From the NCBI GenBank assembly GCA_958295985.1, contig OY282432.1, forward strand, positions 2,107,282 to 2,171,281: a DNA stretch of 64,000 bases, given 5' to 3'. How positions within the stretch are numbered: the stretch's first letter is position 1; each line of letters opens with the position of its first letter. Under the pieces are notes generated by a model, which made no database searches, was not told the origin of the DNA, and was given only the letters and a program-made list of their open reading frames with translations. Made by a program: the position numbers and the translations under genes. Origin of the DNA: an uncultured Candidatus Binatia bacterium (GTDB lineage Bacteria > Desulfobacterota > Binatia > UBA9968 > JAJDTQ01). Positions 24,602-36,300 of this stretch are shown in pieces.

Positions 24602-26029
24602 ATGGCCATTCGATCCGGCAGGCACTACGTCGAAGCGCTGCGCGACGGCCGTGAGGTGTGGCACGCGGGAAAGCGCATCGAGGACGTGACCATGCATCCC
24701 GGCTTTACCGGGACCATCAAGACCCTGGCGGACCTGTACGACCGCCAGGCGTCCGCGGAAGACGGCGACACCATGACGGCGGCGCGGGACGGCGGTCGCC
24801 TCTCGTATAGCTATCTCCCGCCGGTGAACGCGGAGGAGCTCCGGGCCAAGCGCGGCAACATCGAGCTGTGGTCGCGGGAGACCTTCGGCCAGATGGGCCG
24901 GTATCCCGAATTCTGCGCCGAGCTGGTGGTGGGTCTGCTGGATTTCGCCGATACGCTGGGCGCCCACGACCCGCGCTGGGGGGACAACGCCCGGGCCTAC
25001 TACCGCCATTGCATCGCCGGCGACCTGTGCCTGACCCATGCCCTCACGGACCAGTTCCATGACCACTCGAAGCGGGTGAGCGAGCAGCGGGACCCGGACC
25101 TGGTCCTGCACATCGTCGGGGAAACGTCGGAGGGACCGGTGGTCCGGGGCCTGCGCAATCTCGCCACGCTGGCGCCGCTGTCCGACGAGGCCCTGGTGTA
25201 TCCCATCCGCCCCAGGGACGCCGACGAGCCGGACTACGCGCTGGCCTTCGCCATCCCCATGAACGCGCCGGGCCTCAAGATCATCTGCCGCGACCTCTAC
25301 GCCGAGCACGCCGACCCGGAGCGCTTTCCGCTCACCACGCGTTTCGACGAGGTCGACGCCACGCTCGTCTTCGACGACGTAACGGTGCCCTGGGACCGGG
25401 TCTTCGCCTACCGGGCGCCGGAGCTGGTGGCGGGCTTTCACCGGAACATCCAGACCTGGGCCCAGTACGCCACCATGGTCCGCCTCATCACCAAACTGGA
25501 GACCTTCCTCGGCGTCGCGCAACTGCTCACCGAATGGTCCGGCCGGCATCAGACGCCCAACTCGCAGATACGGCTGGCGGCCTTCATCCAGGACCTGGAG
25601 ATCCTGCGCGACTGCGTGGAGATCGCGGAGAACCGGGCGTATCGCACCGCGGGGGGCTTCTGGGCGCCGCTCTTGAGCCCCTCCTACCGGGTGCACAGCA
25701 TCGAGGCGTCCGATCGGGCGGAGCGCAACATGGAGAGCCTTCTGACCAGCTCCCTGGTGCTCACCGGCGGCGGCTCGGACCTGGCCGGCGGCGAGCTGGG
25801 GCCGCTGGTGGACCGGTACTTCCGCGGCTGCGCCCCCTCCACCCGGGAGCACCTGCGGTTGCTGGCGGTGGCCGCGGACCTGGTCATGACGCCCTTCGGC
25901 AAACGGGGGCAGCTCTACGAGCGTTTGCAGAGCGGCGAGACCGACAACATGCGGCGGCGCCTGAACGCACAGTTCAGGGAGCGCGACGGCGCCGAGCGGC
26001 TGCTGGCGTTCATCAACGAGGACTGGTGA
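24602..26029 (+). CDS. HpaB-family FADH2-dependent phenol monooxygenase
   Basis: A 475-residue protein of the 4-hydroxyphenylacetate 3-hydroxylase (HpaB/PvcC) family, which adds a hydroxyl ortho to a phenolic OH using FADH2 supplied by a separate reductase. The N-terminus has the family hallmark RSGRHYVEALRDGREVW and HPGF. A conserved-looking His lies in LTHALTD (about residue 150), although the usual following Asn-Pro-Gln-x-Asp-Arg pattern is altered. The C-terminal half has the acyl-CoA-dehydrogenase-like helical region. The [4Fe-4S] cysteine pattern of the related 4-hydroxybutyryl-CoA dehydratase is not evident. No HpaC-type flavin reductase is in the window. The gene is followed by a sulfotransferase on the same strand and is divergent from an exporter. 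The exact phenolic substrate is unknown. Confidence 0.8.
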   Translation: MAIRSGRHYVEALRDGREVWHAGKRIEDVTMHPGFTGTIKTLADLYDRQASAEDGDTMTAARDGGRLSYSYLPPVNAEELRAKRGNIELWSRETFGQMGRYPEFCAELVVGLLDFADTLGAHDPRWGDNARAYYRHCIAGDLCLTHALTDQFHDHSKRVSEQRDPDLVLHIVGETSEGPVVRGLRNLATLAPLSDEALVYPIRPRDADEPDYALAFAIPMNAPGLKIICRDLYAEHADPERFPLTTRFDEVDATLVFDDVTVPWDRVFAYRAPELVAGFHRNIQTWAQYATMVRLITKLETFLGVAQLLTEWSGRHQTPNSQIRLAAFIQDLEILRDCVEIAENRAYRTAGGFWAPLLSPSYRVHSIEASDRAERNMESLLTSSLVLTGGGSDLAGGELGPLVDRYFRGCAPSTREHLRLLAVAADLVMTPFGKRGQLYERLQSGETDNMRRRLNAQFRERDGAERLLAFINEDW

Positions 26030-26146
26030 TTCGGCCGAGGGCGGGAACGGTCGCCGGGCGAGTCCTCGTACCATGAAACACCACACGAGGTCGGCGGCGC
26101 GCGTTTTCAGACGCGCGCGGTCCGTTGCCGAGATGGCCTCTTTCCG

Positions 26147-26153
26147 GGGAGGT
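26147..26153 (+). promoter_or_regulatory. Shine-Dalgarno deciding the sulfotransferase start
   Basis: GGGAGGT lies about 9 nt upstream of the ATG at 26163. The earlier in-frame ATG at 26073 has no comparable site. Confidence 0.6.
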
Positions 26154-26162
26154 ATCGGCACG

Positions 26163-27029
26163 ATGGCAAGCCGGGCCGCGGCGCTGGCGTTTCGCCCCAG
26201 GGCCACCGACGTCCTCATCGCCACCTTCCCCAAGTGCGGCACCACCTGGCTGCAACAGATCGTGCACGGGCTCAGGACCCGGGGGTCCATGGACTTCGAC
26301 GAGATCACCCTGGTGGCGCCCTGGCTCGAGCTGGCGCTGGACCTCGGCATCGACCCCGATGCGCCCCAAGTGGCCGAGCCTCGGGCCTTCAAGAGCCACT
26401 TGAGCTGGCATGAGATACCCAAAGGGGGACGCTACCTCTCCATGGTCCGGGACCCCAAGGACGTGCTGGTGTCCATGTACCATTTTCACGAGGGCTGGCG
26501 CTTCGAGCCCGGGACCATCACCCTGGGCGATTACGCGCGGAAGTTCTTTCTGGCGCCCGAGCGGGCTCGACGCTACTGGCGGCACGTGGCGTCGTGGTGG
26601 CCGCAGCGCGGGCGCCGGGACGTGCTGATGCTTGGCTACGAGGCCGCCCTTGCGGACGTTCCGGGCACGGTGAGGCGCATTGCCCGCTTCATCGGGTGTC
26701 CGCTGGACGGCGCCCTGCTGGAGGTGGTGGTCCGGCAGTCTTCCATCGAGTTCATGAAGGCCCACGGCTCGCAGTTCGACGACCACCTGGTGCGCTTCGC
26801 GCGCAACGCCGCCCACGGCCTTCCGCCCGGCGGCTCGTCCTCCAAGGTGCGGGGCGGGCGGGTCGGCGACCACGTGTACGAGCTGCCCATGGACGTACGC
26901 CAGGCCCTGGACCGGATCTGGCGTGAAGAGATGGAGCGCCGCTTCGGCCTTGCTTCGTACCAGGACATGCTCGCCGCCATCGGACCTGCTTGCGGCTCTC
27001 TCGCGGCGACGGCAAATTCCCTAAAGTAA
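26163..27029 (+). CDS. PAPS-dependent sulfotransferase
   Basis: A cytosolic sulfotransferase-fold protein of 288 residues from the chosen start (318 from the upstream ATG at 26073). The 5'-phosphosulfate-binding loop is TFPKCGTTWLQQ near residue 20. The 3'-phosphate-binding motif is SMVRDPKDVLVSMYHF around residue 100. The probable catalytic His is in FKSHLSWHE. The C-terminal glycine motif, usually RKGxxGDWK, reads RGGRVGDH here, so the PAPS-clamping Lys and Trp are replaced. The family transfers sulfate from PAPS to hydroxyl groups of small molecules. Its position 133 bp after an aromatic hydroxylase suggests a phenolic or catecholic acceptor. The start is chosen because of the strong ribosome site and because it places the phosphosulfate loop at the usual distance from the N-terminus. 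Confidence 0.8.
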   Translation: MASRAAALAFRPRATDVLIATFPKCGTTWLQQIVHGLRTRGSMDFDEITLVAPWLELALDLGIDPDAPQVAEPRAFKSHLSWHEIPKGGRYLSMVRDPKDVLVSMYHFHEGWRFEPGTITLGDYARKFFLAPERARRYWRHVASWWPQRGRRDVLMLGYEAALADVPGTVRRIARFIGCPLDGALLEVVVRQSSIEFMKAHGSQFDDHLVRFARNAAHGLPPGGSSSKVRGGRVGDHVYELPMDVRQALDRIWREEMERRFGLASYQDMLAAIGPACGSLAATANSLK

Positions 27030-27374
27030 CAGAGGTCCGGGGCGATCTCTAAAGTATGGGCCTGAAGCGCCGATATTGAACATACGTTCCGGCAGTGTTA
27101 TTGATTTTGGCGGTGGGCCAATGGGAAAGGTCGGCGAGGGTGCGTCTGCGCACGCGGTTGCCGACGCAATAAGCTGGACATCCAACTGAAGCCGTCCGAG
27201 GCCGAGTGGTATGCAGGCTGAGATGATTCCCTTCATCGGTTCATGCATTGCTTCGTCCGTCGGTTTCCGCGTGGGTCCGTCGCTGTGGTTACCGTACCCC
27301 GTTCCTGGCGTCGGGCGTTCCCCCCTCCCCCGGGAAATCAGGCCGGACGCGATACGGAGCAGGGGGCCGGTCCG
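27030..27374. other. Leader region upstream of adhesin 2 (no gene recognised)
   Basis: This 345-bp stretch is less GC-rich in its first half. A weak sigma70-like pair TTGAAC (27076-27081) and TATTGA (27099-27104) with 17-bp spacing can be seen, but the -10 matches poorly. The adhesin frame is open from an ATG at 27243, but its encoded leader lacks a signal-peptide shape. No RNA gene or mobile element is recognisable. Confidence 0.4.
27361..27366 (+). promoter_or_regulatory. Shine-Dalgarno for the adhesin 2 GTG start
   Basis: AGGGGG lies 8 nt before GTG 27375. That GTG begins a textbook Sec signal peptide, whereas the earlier ATG at 27243 would put 44 Arg/Pro-rich residues in front of it. Confidence 0.6.
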
Positions 27375-30300
27375 GTGAAGCGGTTTAGCCGGTTCGCCGG
27401 AGTGGTTGCGCTGGCCCTGCTGCCGGCGCTGCCGGTAACGGCGCAATTCGCGCTGGCCGCCACGACCGTGCCGACGGTGAGCGGCGTCTCGATTACCTCC
27501 AGCCCGGCGGATGGCGTGAGCTACCGGGCTACCGAAACCATCGACGTGGAGGTGACGTTCGGCGAGCGCACCGTGGTCAACGCCGGCACGCTGCGATTGG
27601 CAATCGGCATCGGCAGCAACACCCGCCAGGCGGCCTACGGCCATGCCGCTTCCACGGCAACCGTGCTGAAGTTCACCTACACCGTCCAGGCCGGGGACGT
27701 GGACGTGAACGGCATCAGCATTGCCGCCAATGCCCTCACCTGCGTGGACCGCCTCGGCAATCCCTGCACTGACGGGCTCGGCATCGGCGCCGCCAGCGAC
27801 TACGGCGCCACCGCGGCCAACCTGGACATCGGCACGCACGCCATCGCCAACGCCGGCGCGCATACGGTGAACGACAACGCGCCCACCTTCGGCGCCGCGA
27901 AAGTGGTGGCGCAGCATTACTTCGCGGGCACGGCCGCCAGCCTGCAGCTACCCACGGCCACGGGTGGCGACGGCGCCCTCACCCACAGCTTGGCGCCGGC
28001 CAGCCTGCCAAGCGGGCTGACTCTCGGCGCCAGCACCCGGCTCATCACCGGTACGCCGCAGGCGGCGGCCGCCCGCCAAGCCTACACCTGGACGGCGACC
28101 GATGCCGATGGCGACACGGCGCAGCTATCGTTCAGCATTACCGTGGCGGCCGCCAACGCGCCCAGGCCGTCCGGGGTGGCCATCACCTTGGACGACGGCT
28201 CGGCCAGCTTCGACGGCAACCACACGACCGGCGAGCGGTTGCAGGTGTCCGTCACCTTCAACCGCCAGGTGACGATTACCGGCACGCCGCAACTGGCCCT
28301 CACCATCGGCGGCAACGTGCGCCAGGCATCCATGGCGAGCTCCAACCTCAACGGACGGTCCTTTCTATTCACGTACAGGGTGACGGCGTCGGACTTCGAC
28401 GGCGACGGCATCAGCATCGGCGCCGGCGCCCTGACGCTGAACGGCGGCAGCATCACCGACACCGGCACGGGCGTGGCCGCGGCCCTCGGCCTCGGCGGCC
28501 ATACCATCACCAACGCCGCCCGCCATACGGTGAACGATTCGACACCGGCTTTCCCAACGAGCGCGACCATCGCGGACCTCACGCTGCGCAAGGACGCCGC
28601 CGCCGCGTCGGTGACGCTGCCTGCCGCCTCGGGCGGGGACGGCTCGCTCACCTACGGCACGGTGCCGGCGCTCCCCGCGGGCCTCTCGATCGGCAGCGCC
28701 AGCCCGCTGCTGTCGGGCACGCCCACCGCCGCCGGCAAGACCACCCACGTGCTGAAGGCGACGGACGCCGACGGCGACTCGGCAACGCTGGGCACCTTCG
28801 CCATCGACGTGGTCCCGGCCCCGGCGGTGAGCAGCCTGAGCATCGTCTCGTCGCCAACCGCCGACAGCACCTACGGACGCGGGGAGATCATCAAGGCGGT
28901 GGTTACCTTCGACCGCGCCGTCACGCTGACCGGCCCGAACAGCAGGTTCGACCTGCCCCTCGACATCGGCGGCCTGACGTTTTTCGCGGACTACAACGGC
29001 TTGCACGGCAACGGCGGCCTGCGCTTCGTCTATACGTTGACCGCCACGCACCGAGACCCGGACGGCATCAGCATCGGATCGCCAGTGCGTGTCGGCCGCG
29101 GCGCGACGGTCCGCGACAGCACCACCGGCTTCGACGCCGTGCTCGGCCTTGGCGCCCACGCCGTCGCGAACGCTGCCGCGCACAAGGTGGACGGCACGAT
29201 TCTGCGCGGCATGGCGCCCAACGGCGTGAGCATCATCAGCGCCCCGGCGAGCAGCGACGGCTACGACGTGGGCGAGCGCATCGAGGTGGAAGTGGCGTGG
29301 CCACGTGCGGTGCAGGTCACCGGCTCGCCGCGCCTCGGCCTCGGCATCGGCGTCAACGCCCGCCAAGCGTCCTATCAGCGGCGGGGGGCCGCCGGCGACA
29401 GCCTGGTCTTCGCCTACACCGTGACCGGCGGCGACGCGGACGCCGACGGCATCACCATCGGTACGGGGGCGCTGGCGCTGAACGGCGGTCGCATCCGCGG
29501 CGGCGGCGCCGATGCCACGCTGGCCCTCGGCACCCACGCCATCACCAACGCCGCGGGGCACAAGGTGTTCACGCCGCCGAGCCTCACCGGGTTCGCCGTC
29601 ACCTCCCGCCCGCCCCACGCTGGCCGGCTGGGTTCGGCGCCGCAACAGGACGCCACCTACACGCTCGGCCAGACCATCACCGTGCGCGCCACCTTCGACC
29701 AGGCGGTCACCGTCACCGGCAGCCCGGCGCTGACGCTTGCCGTCGGCGGCAGCGCGCGCCAGGCGACGTCGGCGGCCGGCAGCGGCAACGCCTGGATCGA
29801 CTTCAACTACACCGTGGTCGCCGCGGACCTGGACACCGACGGCGTCGGCATCAACGCCGGGGCGCTCACGCTGCCGGGCGGCGCGACCATTCGCGACGCT
29901 GACGCCAACGACGCCGACCTCGATTTGGCCGGGCGCACCGTCGCCGGCTTCCCCAATGCCAAGGTGAATGGCGCGAAGAACGGCAGATGGCCGGACTTCG
30001 GCTCCGCGGCCGGTCCGGCGCTGACGTTCCAGGCCGGCGTCAGCGCGTCGGCCGCGTTGCCCACGGCGCCCTCCCCCGGGAGCGTCGTGATCTACGCCGT
30101 CGCACCGGCGCTTCCCGACGGCCTGACCTTGAACGCCACCACCGCGGTGATCAGCGGCGCGGCGACGGCGGCATCGCCGAGCACCGACTACACGTTGACC
30201 GCGAGCGACCAGACCCGTGGCTGGCTCGGTGGCCCGCTGCAAACCGACACGGCCACGCTGCCGTTCACGCTGCAGGTGACCGGCAGCCGCCCCACGGTCA

Positions 30301-33300
30301 GCAGCGTCAGCTTCCTCACCGCCCCGGCCGCGGCGGACACCTACGGCCAGGGCGAGGAGATCCGCGTCTCGGTGAGCTTCCGGCGGCAGGGGACCGCTGC
30401 CCTGCGCGTGAGCGGAGCGCCGACCCTCGCGCTCGCCATCGGCAGCCAGTCGCGGCAGGCCGCCTTCGACGGCGTCGACGGCGCCAGCGTCCGCTTCCGC
30501 TACGTCGTGCAGGCCGCGGACCGCGACGCCGACGGCCTCGCCATCGCGGCCGGCGCCCTGGCGCTGAACGGCGGCAGCATCCGCGACGCGGCGGGCAACG
30601 ACGCGGTGCTCGGCCTCGGCGTCCGCGCCATCGCCGACGAACCGTCCCACAAGGTGGACGGCGGCAGCAGCGCTACGCCGGCGGTGGCGGCGGTGACCAT
30701 CACCTCCACGCCGGCCGCCAACGGCACCTACAAGCGCGCCGAGACGCTCGAAGTGGCGGTTCGCTTCAGCCGCGCCGTCGCCGTCACCGGCTCGCCGCAA
30801 CTGACGCTCAGCATCGCCAGCGGCGACCGGACGGCGGCCTGGAACCGCGCCGGGGCCAGCCCGACGACCCACTATTTCCGCTACACGGTGCAGCAGAGCG
30901 ACGTGGACGCCAACGGGCTCAGCATCCTGTCCGGCGCCCTGACGCTGAACGGCGGCGCCATCCGCGGCGGCGCCGTCGACGCCGACCTGAGCCTCGGCAC
31001 CCACGCCATCGCCAACGACACCGCGCACAAGCTCGACGGCGGCATGAACCCCGCGCCCTTCGTCACGGGCGTCTCCTTCGCGTCGCCGCCGGCGCGCGGC
31101 AACGCCTTCGCCCTGGGCGAGACCATTCAAGTGCGCGTGTCGTTCAACAAGCCGGTGGTGGTGACCCGCGGGAGTTATACGCTCGGCAATCCCGGTTGGC
31201 CGCGGTTGACCCTCGTCATCGGCAGCCGAACGCGCCTGGCGGGCATGGTCACCAGCAGTCGGTATAGCACGCATGCGGCGAGCGCTACGTTGAATTTCTC
31301 GTACACGGTGCAAGCCGGCGACTACGACAGCGACGGTCTGGCTGTCACGGCGCTGAATCTGAACCGCAGCACGATTCGGGCTAACGCCGTCGACGCCAAC
31401 CCAAGCCTCGGCAGCCATGCCGTCGCCGCGGCCACGTACACGGTGGACGCGCGCCACCCGCGGGTGTCCGGCGTGCGCATCACCTCCTCGCCGCCGGCCT
31501 CCCAGGCCAGCCAGTACGTCGCCGTCGACGCGATCGACGTGGACGTGACGTTCGACCTGCCCGTGGAAACGTCCGGCGCGCCGCAACTGGGGCTGACGGT
31601 CGGCACGAACACCCGCCAGATGGCGCTGCGCACCGCGACCGGCAACACCCTGAGCTTCCGCTACATCGTACAGGGAAGCGACTCGGATGCCGACGGCGTC
31701 AGCATCGGTGCGAACGCGCTGGGCCTCAACGGCGGCGCCGTCACCGGCAAGAACACCCTTGCCACCGCGCAGTTGGGCCTCGGTACCCACGCCCTCGGCA
31801 ACCAGTCCGGCCACAAGGTGAACGGCATGTTGCGCCGGCCTACCGTGACGAGCTGGAAGGTCCGGCCGCCACCCTCCGGCGACACCTTCTACCGCGGAGA
31901 AACCATCCAGATAGAGGTGGAGTTCAGCGAGGCCGTGGCGATGTCCGGAACACCTACGTTGACCATGGTCATCGGCGACGGCCGCGACCTCGGACAGACC
32001 GGGCGGGACGCGCTCGCGGCCAAGGTCCAGGGTGCCAAGGTGATCTTCGAGTACACCGTGCAGCAGCGTGACGCGGACAACACCGGCCTGAGCATCTGGA
32101 ACGACTTGAGGGTCAGGGGAGCGACGTTGCGCAGCCTGCACGGCGTCGACGTCCTCACGGACCTCGGCTCCACCCTGACCAACTCCTCCGGCCACAAGGT
32201 GAACGGCGCCTCGACCAGAGCGCCCGGCATCCTCGAGGTGGTGTGGCGAACCCGGCCGCCAAGCGGGAACCCCTTCACGAACACCTACATACTTGGCGAC
32301 ACCATCACGTTCGCCGTGATCTGGAACCAGCCGATCACGGTGACCGGGACGGTGCGTGCGGAGTTCGGCCTTCAAGGGTTCAGTACGAACACCCTGCTGG
32401 ACGGCGTCGCCGCTGCCGACGGCCGCTCCGTCGAGTTCAGCTACAACGTGAAGCGGGTTGACAACGCGAACGGGATCCGCGTGGGCGGAACCGGGGTGTC
32501 GCTCGTGGGAAGCGCCACCATTCGCGGATCCGGCAACAACGCCTCGCTGACGTTCGGCCGCGCACCCATCGAAGACGGCTCCGGCTACAGCGTGAGGGGC
32601 CATTGCGGCCCCACACCCGGTTTCCCCACAGGCGTGCGGATCGCGGCGCAGCGGTGGCGGGTCGGCGCATCCGTTGCCGAAAGGCTGTCGGCGGCAACCT
32701 ACTTTTGCCGCCGCGGCGGGGATGTGACCTTCAGCTTGCCGGATACGCTGCTGTTGTCCGTCACGCCGGACTTGCCGGAGGGCCTCTCTTTCAGCCGAGA
32801 GACGCAATCCATCACCGGCATTCCAGCCACGGTATCCCCCGCGACTACCTACACCTACACGATGACCGATACCCTCGTGAACGGTTCCACCTCGCTGGAC
32901 TTCACCATCGAGACCACGCCGAACAACCTGCCGACGTTCGGCGCCGCCACCGTCGCTTCGCAGGTCTACACCCGGAACTCGCCGATCACGCCGGTGACGC
33001 TGCCCGCCGCCAGCGGCGGCGACGGCACGCTCCGCTACACGTTGTCGGGACCGGGCAGCGCCGTCGCCCTCAGCCTGCCCGCTGGCGTCAACTTCGTGCA
33101 GCCGAGCGGCGCGGCGACCGGCGGCAGCCTCGACGGCACCCCCACCGTCGCGGCTCCGCAGACCACCTACACGCTGACCGCCACCGACGTGGACGGCGAC
33201 TCGGCGGCGCTGACCTTCGCCATGCAGGTGGCGGACGACGACATGCCGCGCTTCACGCAGGCGGTGCCGAACCAGTCGTGGACGCGGCACCGGGCGATCA

Positions 33301-36300
33301 CCGCGTTGACGCTGCCGGCCGCCACCGGCGGCAACGGCGCGCTCACCTACGCCAGTTCTCCCGCCTGGCCGGCCGGAGTGTCGAAGGACGCCGCCCACCG
33401 GGTGAGCGGCACGCCGGGCGTGGCGCTGCCGGCGACCTCCTACACCTGGACCGCCACCGACGAGGACGGCGACTCGGCCGAGATCGTCATTCGCATCGCG
33501 GTGGAGGACGCACCCTCCTTCGGCTCTGCCACGGTGGCCAACCAGTCATGGACGCGACACAGCGCCATCACGGCGTTCACGCTGCCGACCGCCACCGGCG
33601 GCGATGGCGCGCTCATCTACACCCTTTCGCCGGCGCTGCCGTCCGGGGTGTCGAAGGACGCCCGCCATCAGGTGAGCGGCACGCCGGGCGTGGCGCTGCC
33701 GGCGACCTCCTACACCTGGACCGCCACCGACGCCGACGGCGACTCGGCGAGTCTGACCTTCAGCATCACCGTCGAGGACGCGCCGACCTTCGGGGACAGC
33801 ACGGTGCCGGATCAAACGTGGACTCGGCACAAGGCGATCACCGCGTTCACGCTGCCGACCGCTACGGGCGGCGACGGCGCGATCACTTACGCCATCTCGC
33901 CGGCGTGGCCGAGCGGCATATCCAAGGACGACGACCACGAAGTGAGTGGCACGCCCAGCGCCGTACTGGAGGAAACGATCTATACCTGGACCGCCACGGA
34001 CTCGGACGGCGACCGGGCGAGCCTGACGTTCAGCATCACCGTCGAGGACGCGCCGACCTTCGGGGACACCACGGTGCCGGATCAGTCGTGGACTCGGCAC
34101 AAGGCGATCACGGCGTTCACGCTGCCGACCGCCACGGGCGGCGACGGCGCGATCACTTACGCCATCTCGCCGGCGTGGCCGAGCGGCATATCCAAGGACG
34201 ACGACCACGAAGTGAGCGGCACGCCCAGCGTCGCCCAGGACGCCGCCGACTACACCTGGACCGCCACCGACAGCGACGGCGACGAGGCCAGCGTGACCTT
34301 CAGCATCGCCGTGGCGGACAACAACGTGCCCAGCTTCTCGGCGACGGTGGACGACCGGACGTGGACGCGCAACGCCGCCATCACGGCGTTCACGCTTCCC
34401 TCGGCCACCGGCGGCGACGGCACGCTCACCTACAAAATCGTTCCGGCCCTGCCGGACGGCGTTGCGAAGGATGCAAGCCACAACGTCAGCGGTACGCCCA
34501 CTGCTGCACAGGCTGCCGCCACCTACACCTGGACCGCCACCGACGCGGACGGCGACGCGGTGGAAACGACGTTCTCCATCACCGTAGACGAAGAGACGCC
34601 GACGGTGACGCTGGCCGTCGCCGACACTGCCATCGCCGAGAACGGCGGCGCCACCACCGTCACCGCCACGCTGGCGCGGGCATCGACCCTCGACGCAACG
34701 GTAACGGTGCAGGCCGTGGACGGCGCCTACACCGTCGGCGCGGACGCGGAAATCACCATCGCCGCCGGCGACACCACCAATTCCTCGGATTCGGTGACGA
34801 TCACCGCGGTGGACAACACCACCGACGAACCGAACCGCTCCACCACGGTGGTCGGCACGGCGACCAACAGCCAGGGCACCGGCAGCGTCACCGGGGCCGC
34901 GCTGACGCTCACCGACGACGACGACGCACCGACGGTGACGCTGGCGGTGGCCGACACGTCGATTTCGGAGAACGGCGGCACCACGACGGTGACCGCGACG
35001 CTCTCCCACGCCTCCAGCGAGGCCACCACCATCACCGTGACCGCGGTGGACGGCGCCTACACGGTGGGTTCGGACGCGACCATCGTGATTGCGGCGGGAG
35101 AGACGGCGAACGCCTCGGACGGCGTGACGGTCACGGCGGTGGACGACGCCATCGACAACGTGGGCGACCGCTCGGTGACGGTGACGGGCACGGCGGCCAA
35201 CGCCCAGGCCGCGGCCAATTCGCAGACCGTGACGGTGAACGGTGCGTCGCTGACGCTGACCGACGACGAAGCGACACCGGTGGCGAGGCTGGCGCTGTCG
35301 GAGCCTGACTCGGCGAAGCCGGACACCATAGACGAGAGCGGGGCGGGCAACGCGAGCACGGTAACGGCGACGCTGGACCGTGCGTCGAGCGAGGCGGTGA
35401 CCCTGACGGTGGCGGCAACGGCGGGAGCGAACGCGGCGGCCGGCGACTTCAGCCTGTCGAGTACGAAGACGCTGACCATCGCGTCGGGGCAGACGGCGAG
35501 CACCGGCGTGGTGACCGTGACCGCGAACGACGACACGACGGACGAGCCGGACGAGACGGTGACGGTGTCGGCGACGGTGAGCGGGGCCAGCGGAGTGGCG
35601 GCGCCGGATGCGGTGACGCTGACCATCGCGGACGACGACGACGCGCCGACGGCGACGCTGGCGGTGGCGGCCGCCTCGATCTCGGAGAACGGCGGTTCGA
35701 CGATGGTGAGGGCAACGCTGAGCCATGGGTCGAGCGCGGCGACGACGGTGACGGTGACGGGGGTGTCGGGCTTCTACACGGTGGATTCGACGAACCCCAC
35801 CATCGTCATCGCGGCGGGTGCGACGGCGAACGCTACGGACACGGCGACGATCACGGCGGTGGACGACGATGTGGACAACGTGGCCGCCCGCTCGGTGACG
35901 GTGACGGGGACGGCGGCGAACGCCCAAGCGGCGGCCGATTCGCAGACCGTGACGGTGACCGGCGCGTTGCTGACGCTGACGGACGACGAGGATCCGCCGG
36001 ATGCGACGCTGTTGTTGTCGGAGCCGGACCCCTCGAAGCCGGACACGATTGCGGAGAGCGGGGCAGGCAACGCGAGCACGGTGACGGCAACGCTGAGCCA
36101 TGGGTCGAGCGAGGCGGTGACGCTGACGGTGTCTGCGGCAGCGGGGACGAACGCGGCGGCGGGCGACTTCAGCTTGTCGAGCACGAAGACGCTGACCATC
36201 GCGGCGGGGGAGACCGCGAGCACCGGGACGGTGACGGTGACGGCAGTGAACGACACGACGGACGGGCCGGACAAGACGGTGACGGTGTCGGCGACGGTGA

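Noticed and set aside
27243..27374. Upstream ATG extension of adhesin 2
   Set aside because: It would place 44 Arg/Pro-rich residues before the signal peptide; GTG 27375 has a ribosome site and gives a normal signal peptide.
27021..27917. Minus-strand 298-codon frame over the adhesin 2 leader
   Set aside because: It overlaps the signal peptide and first Ig-like module antisense, has no recognisable domain and is explained by composition.
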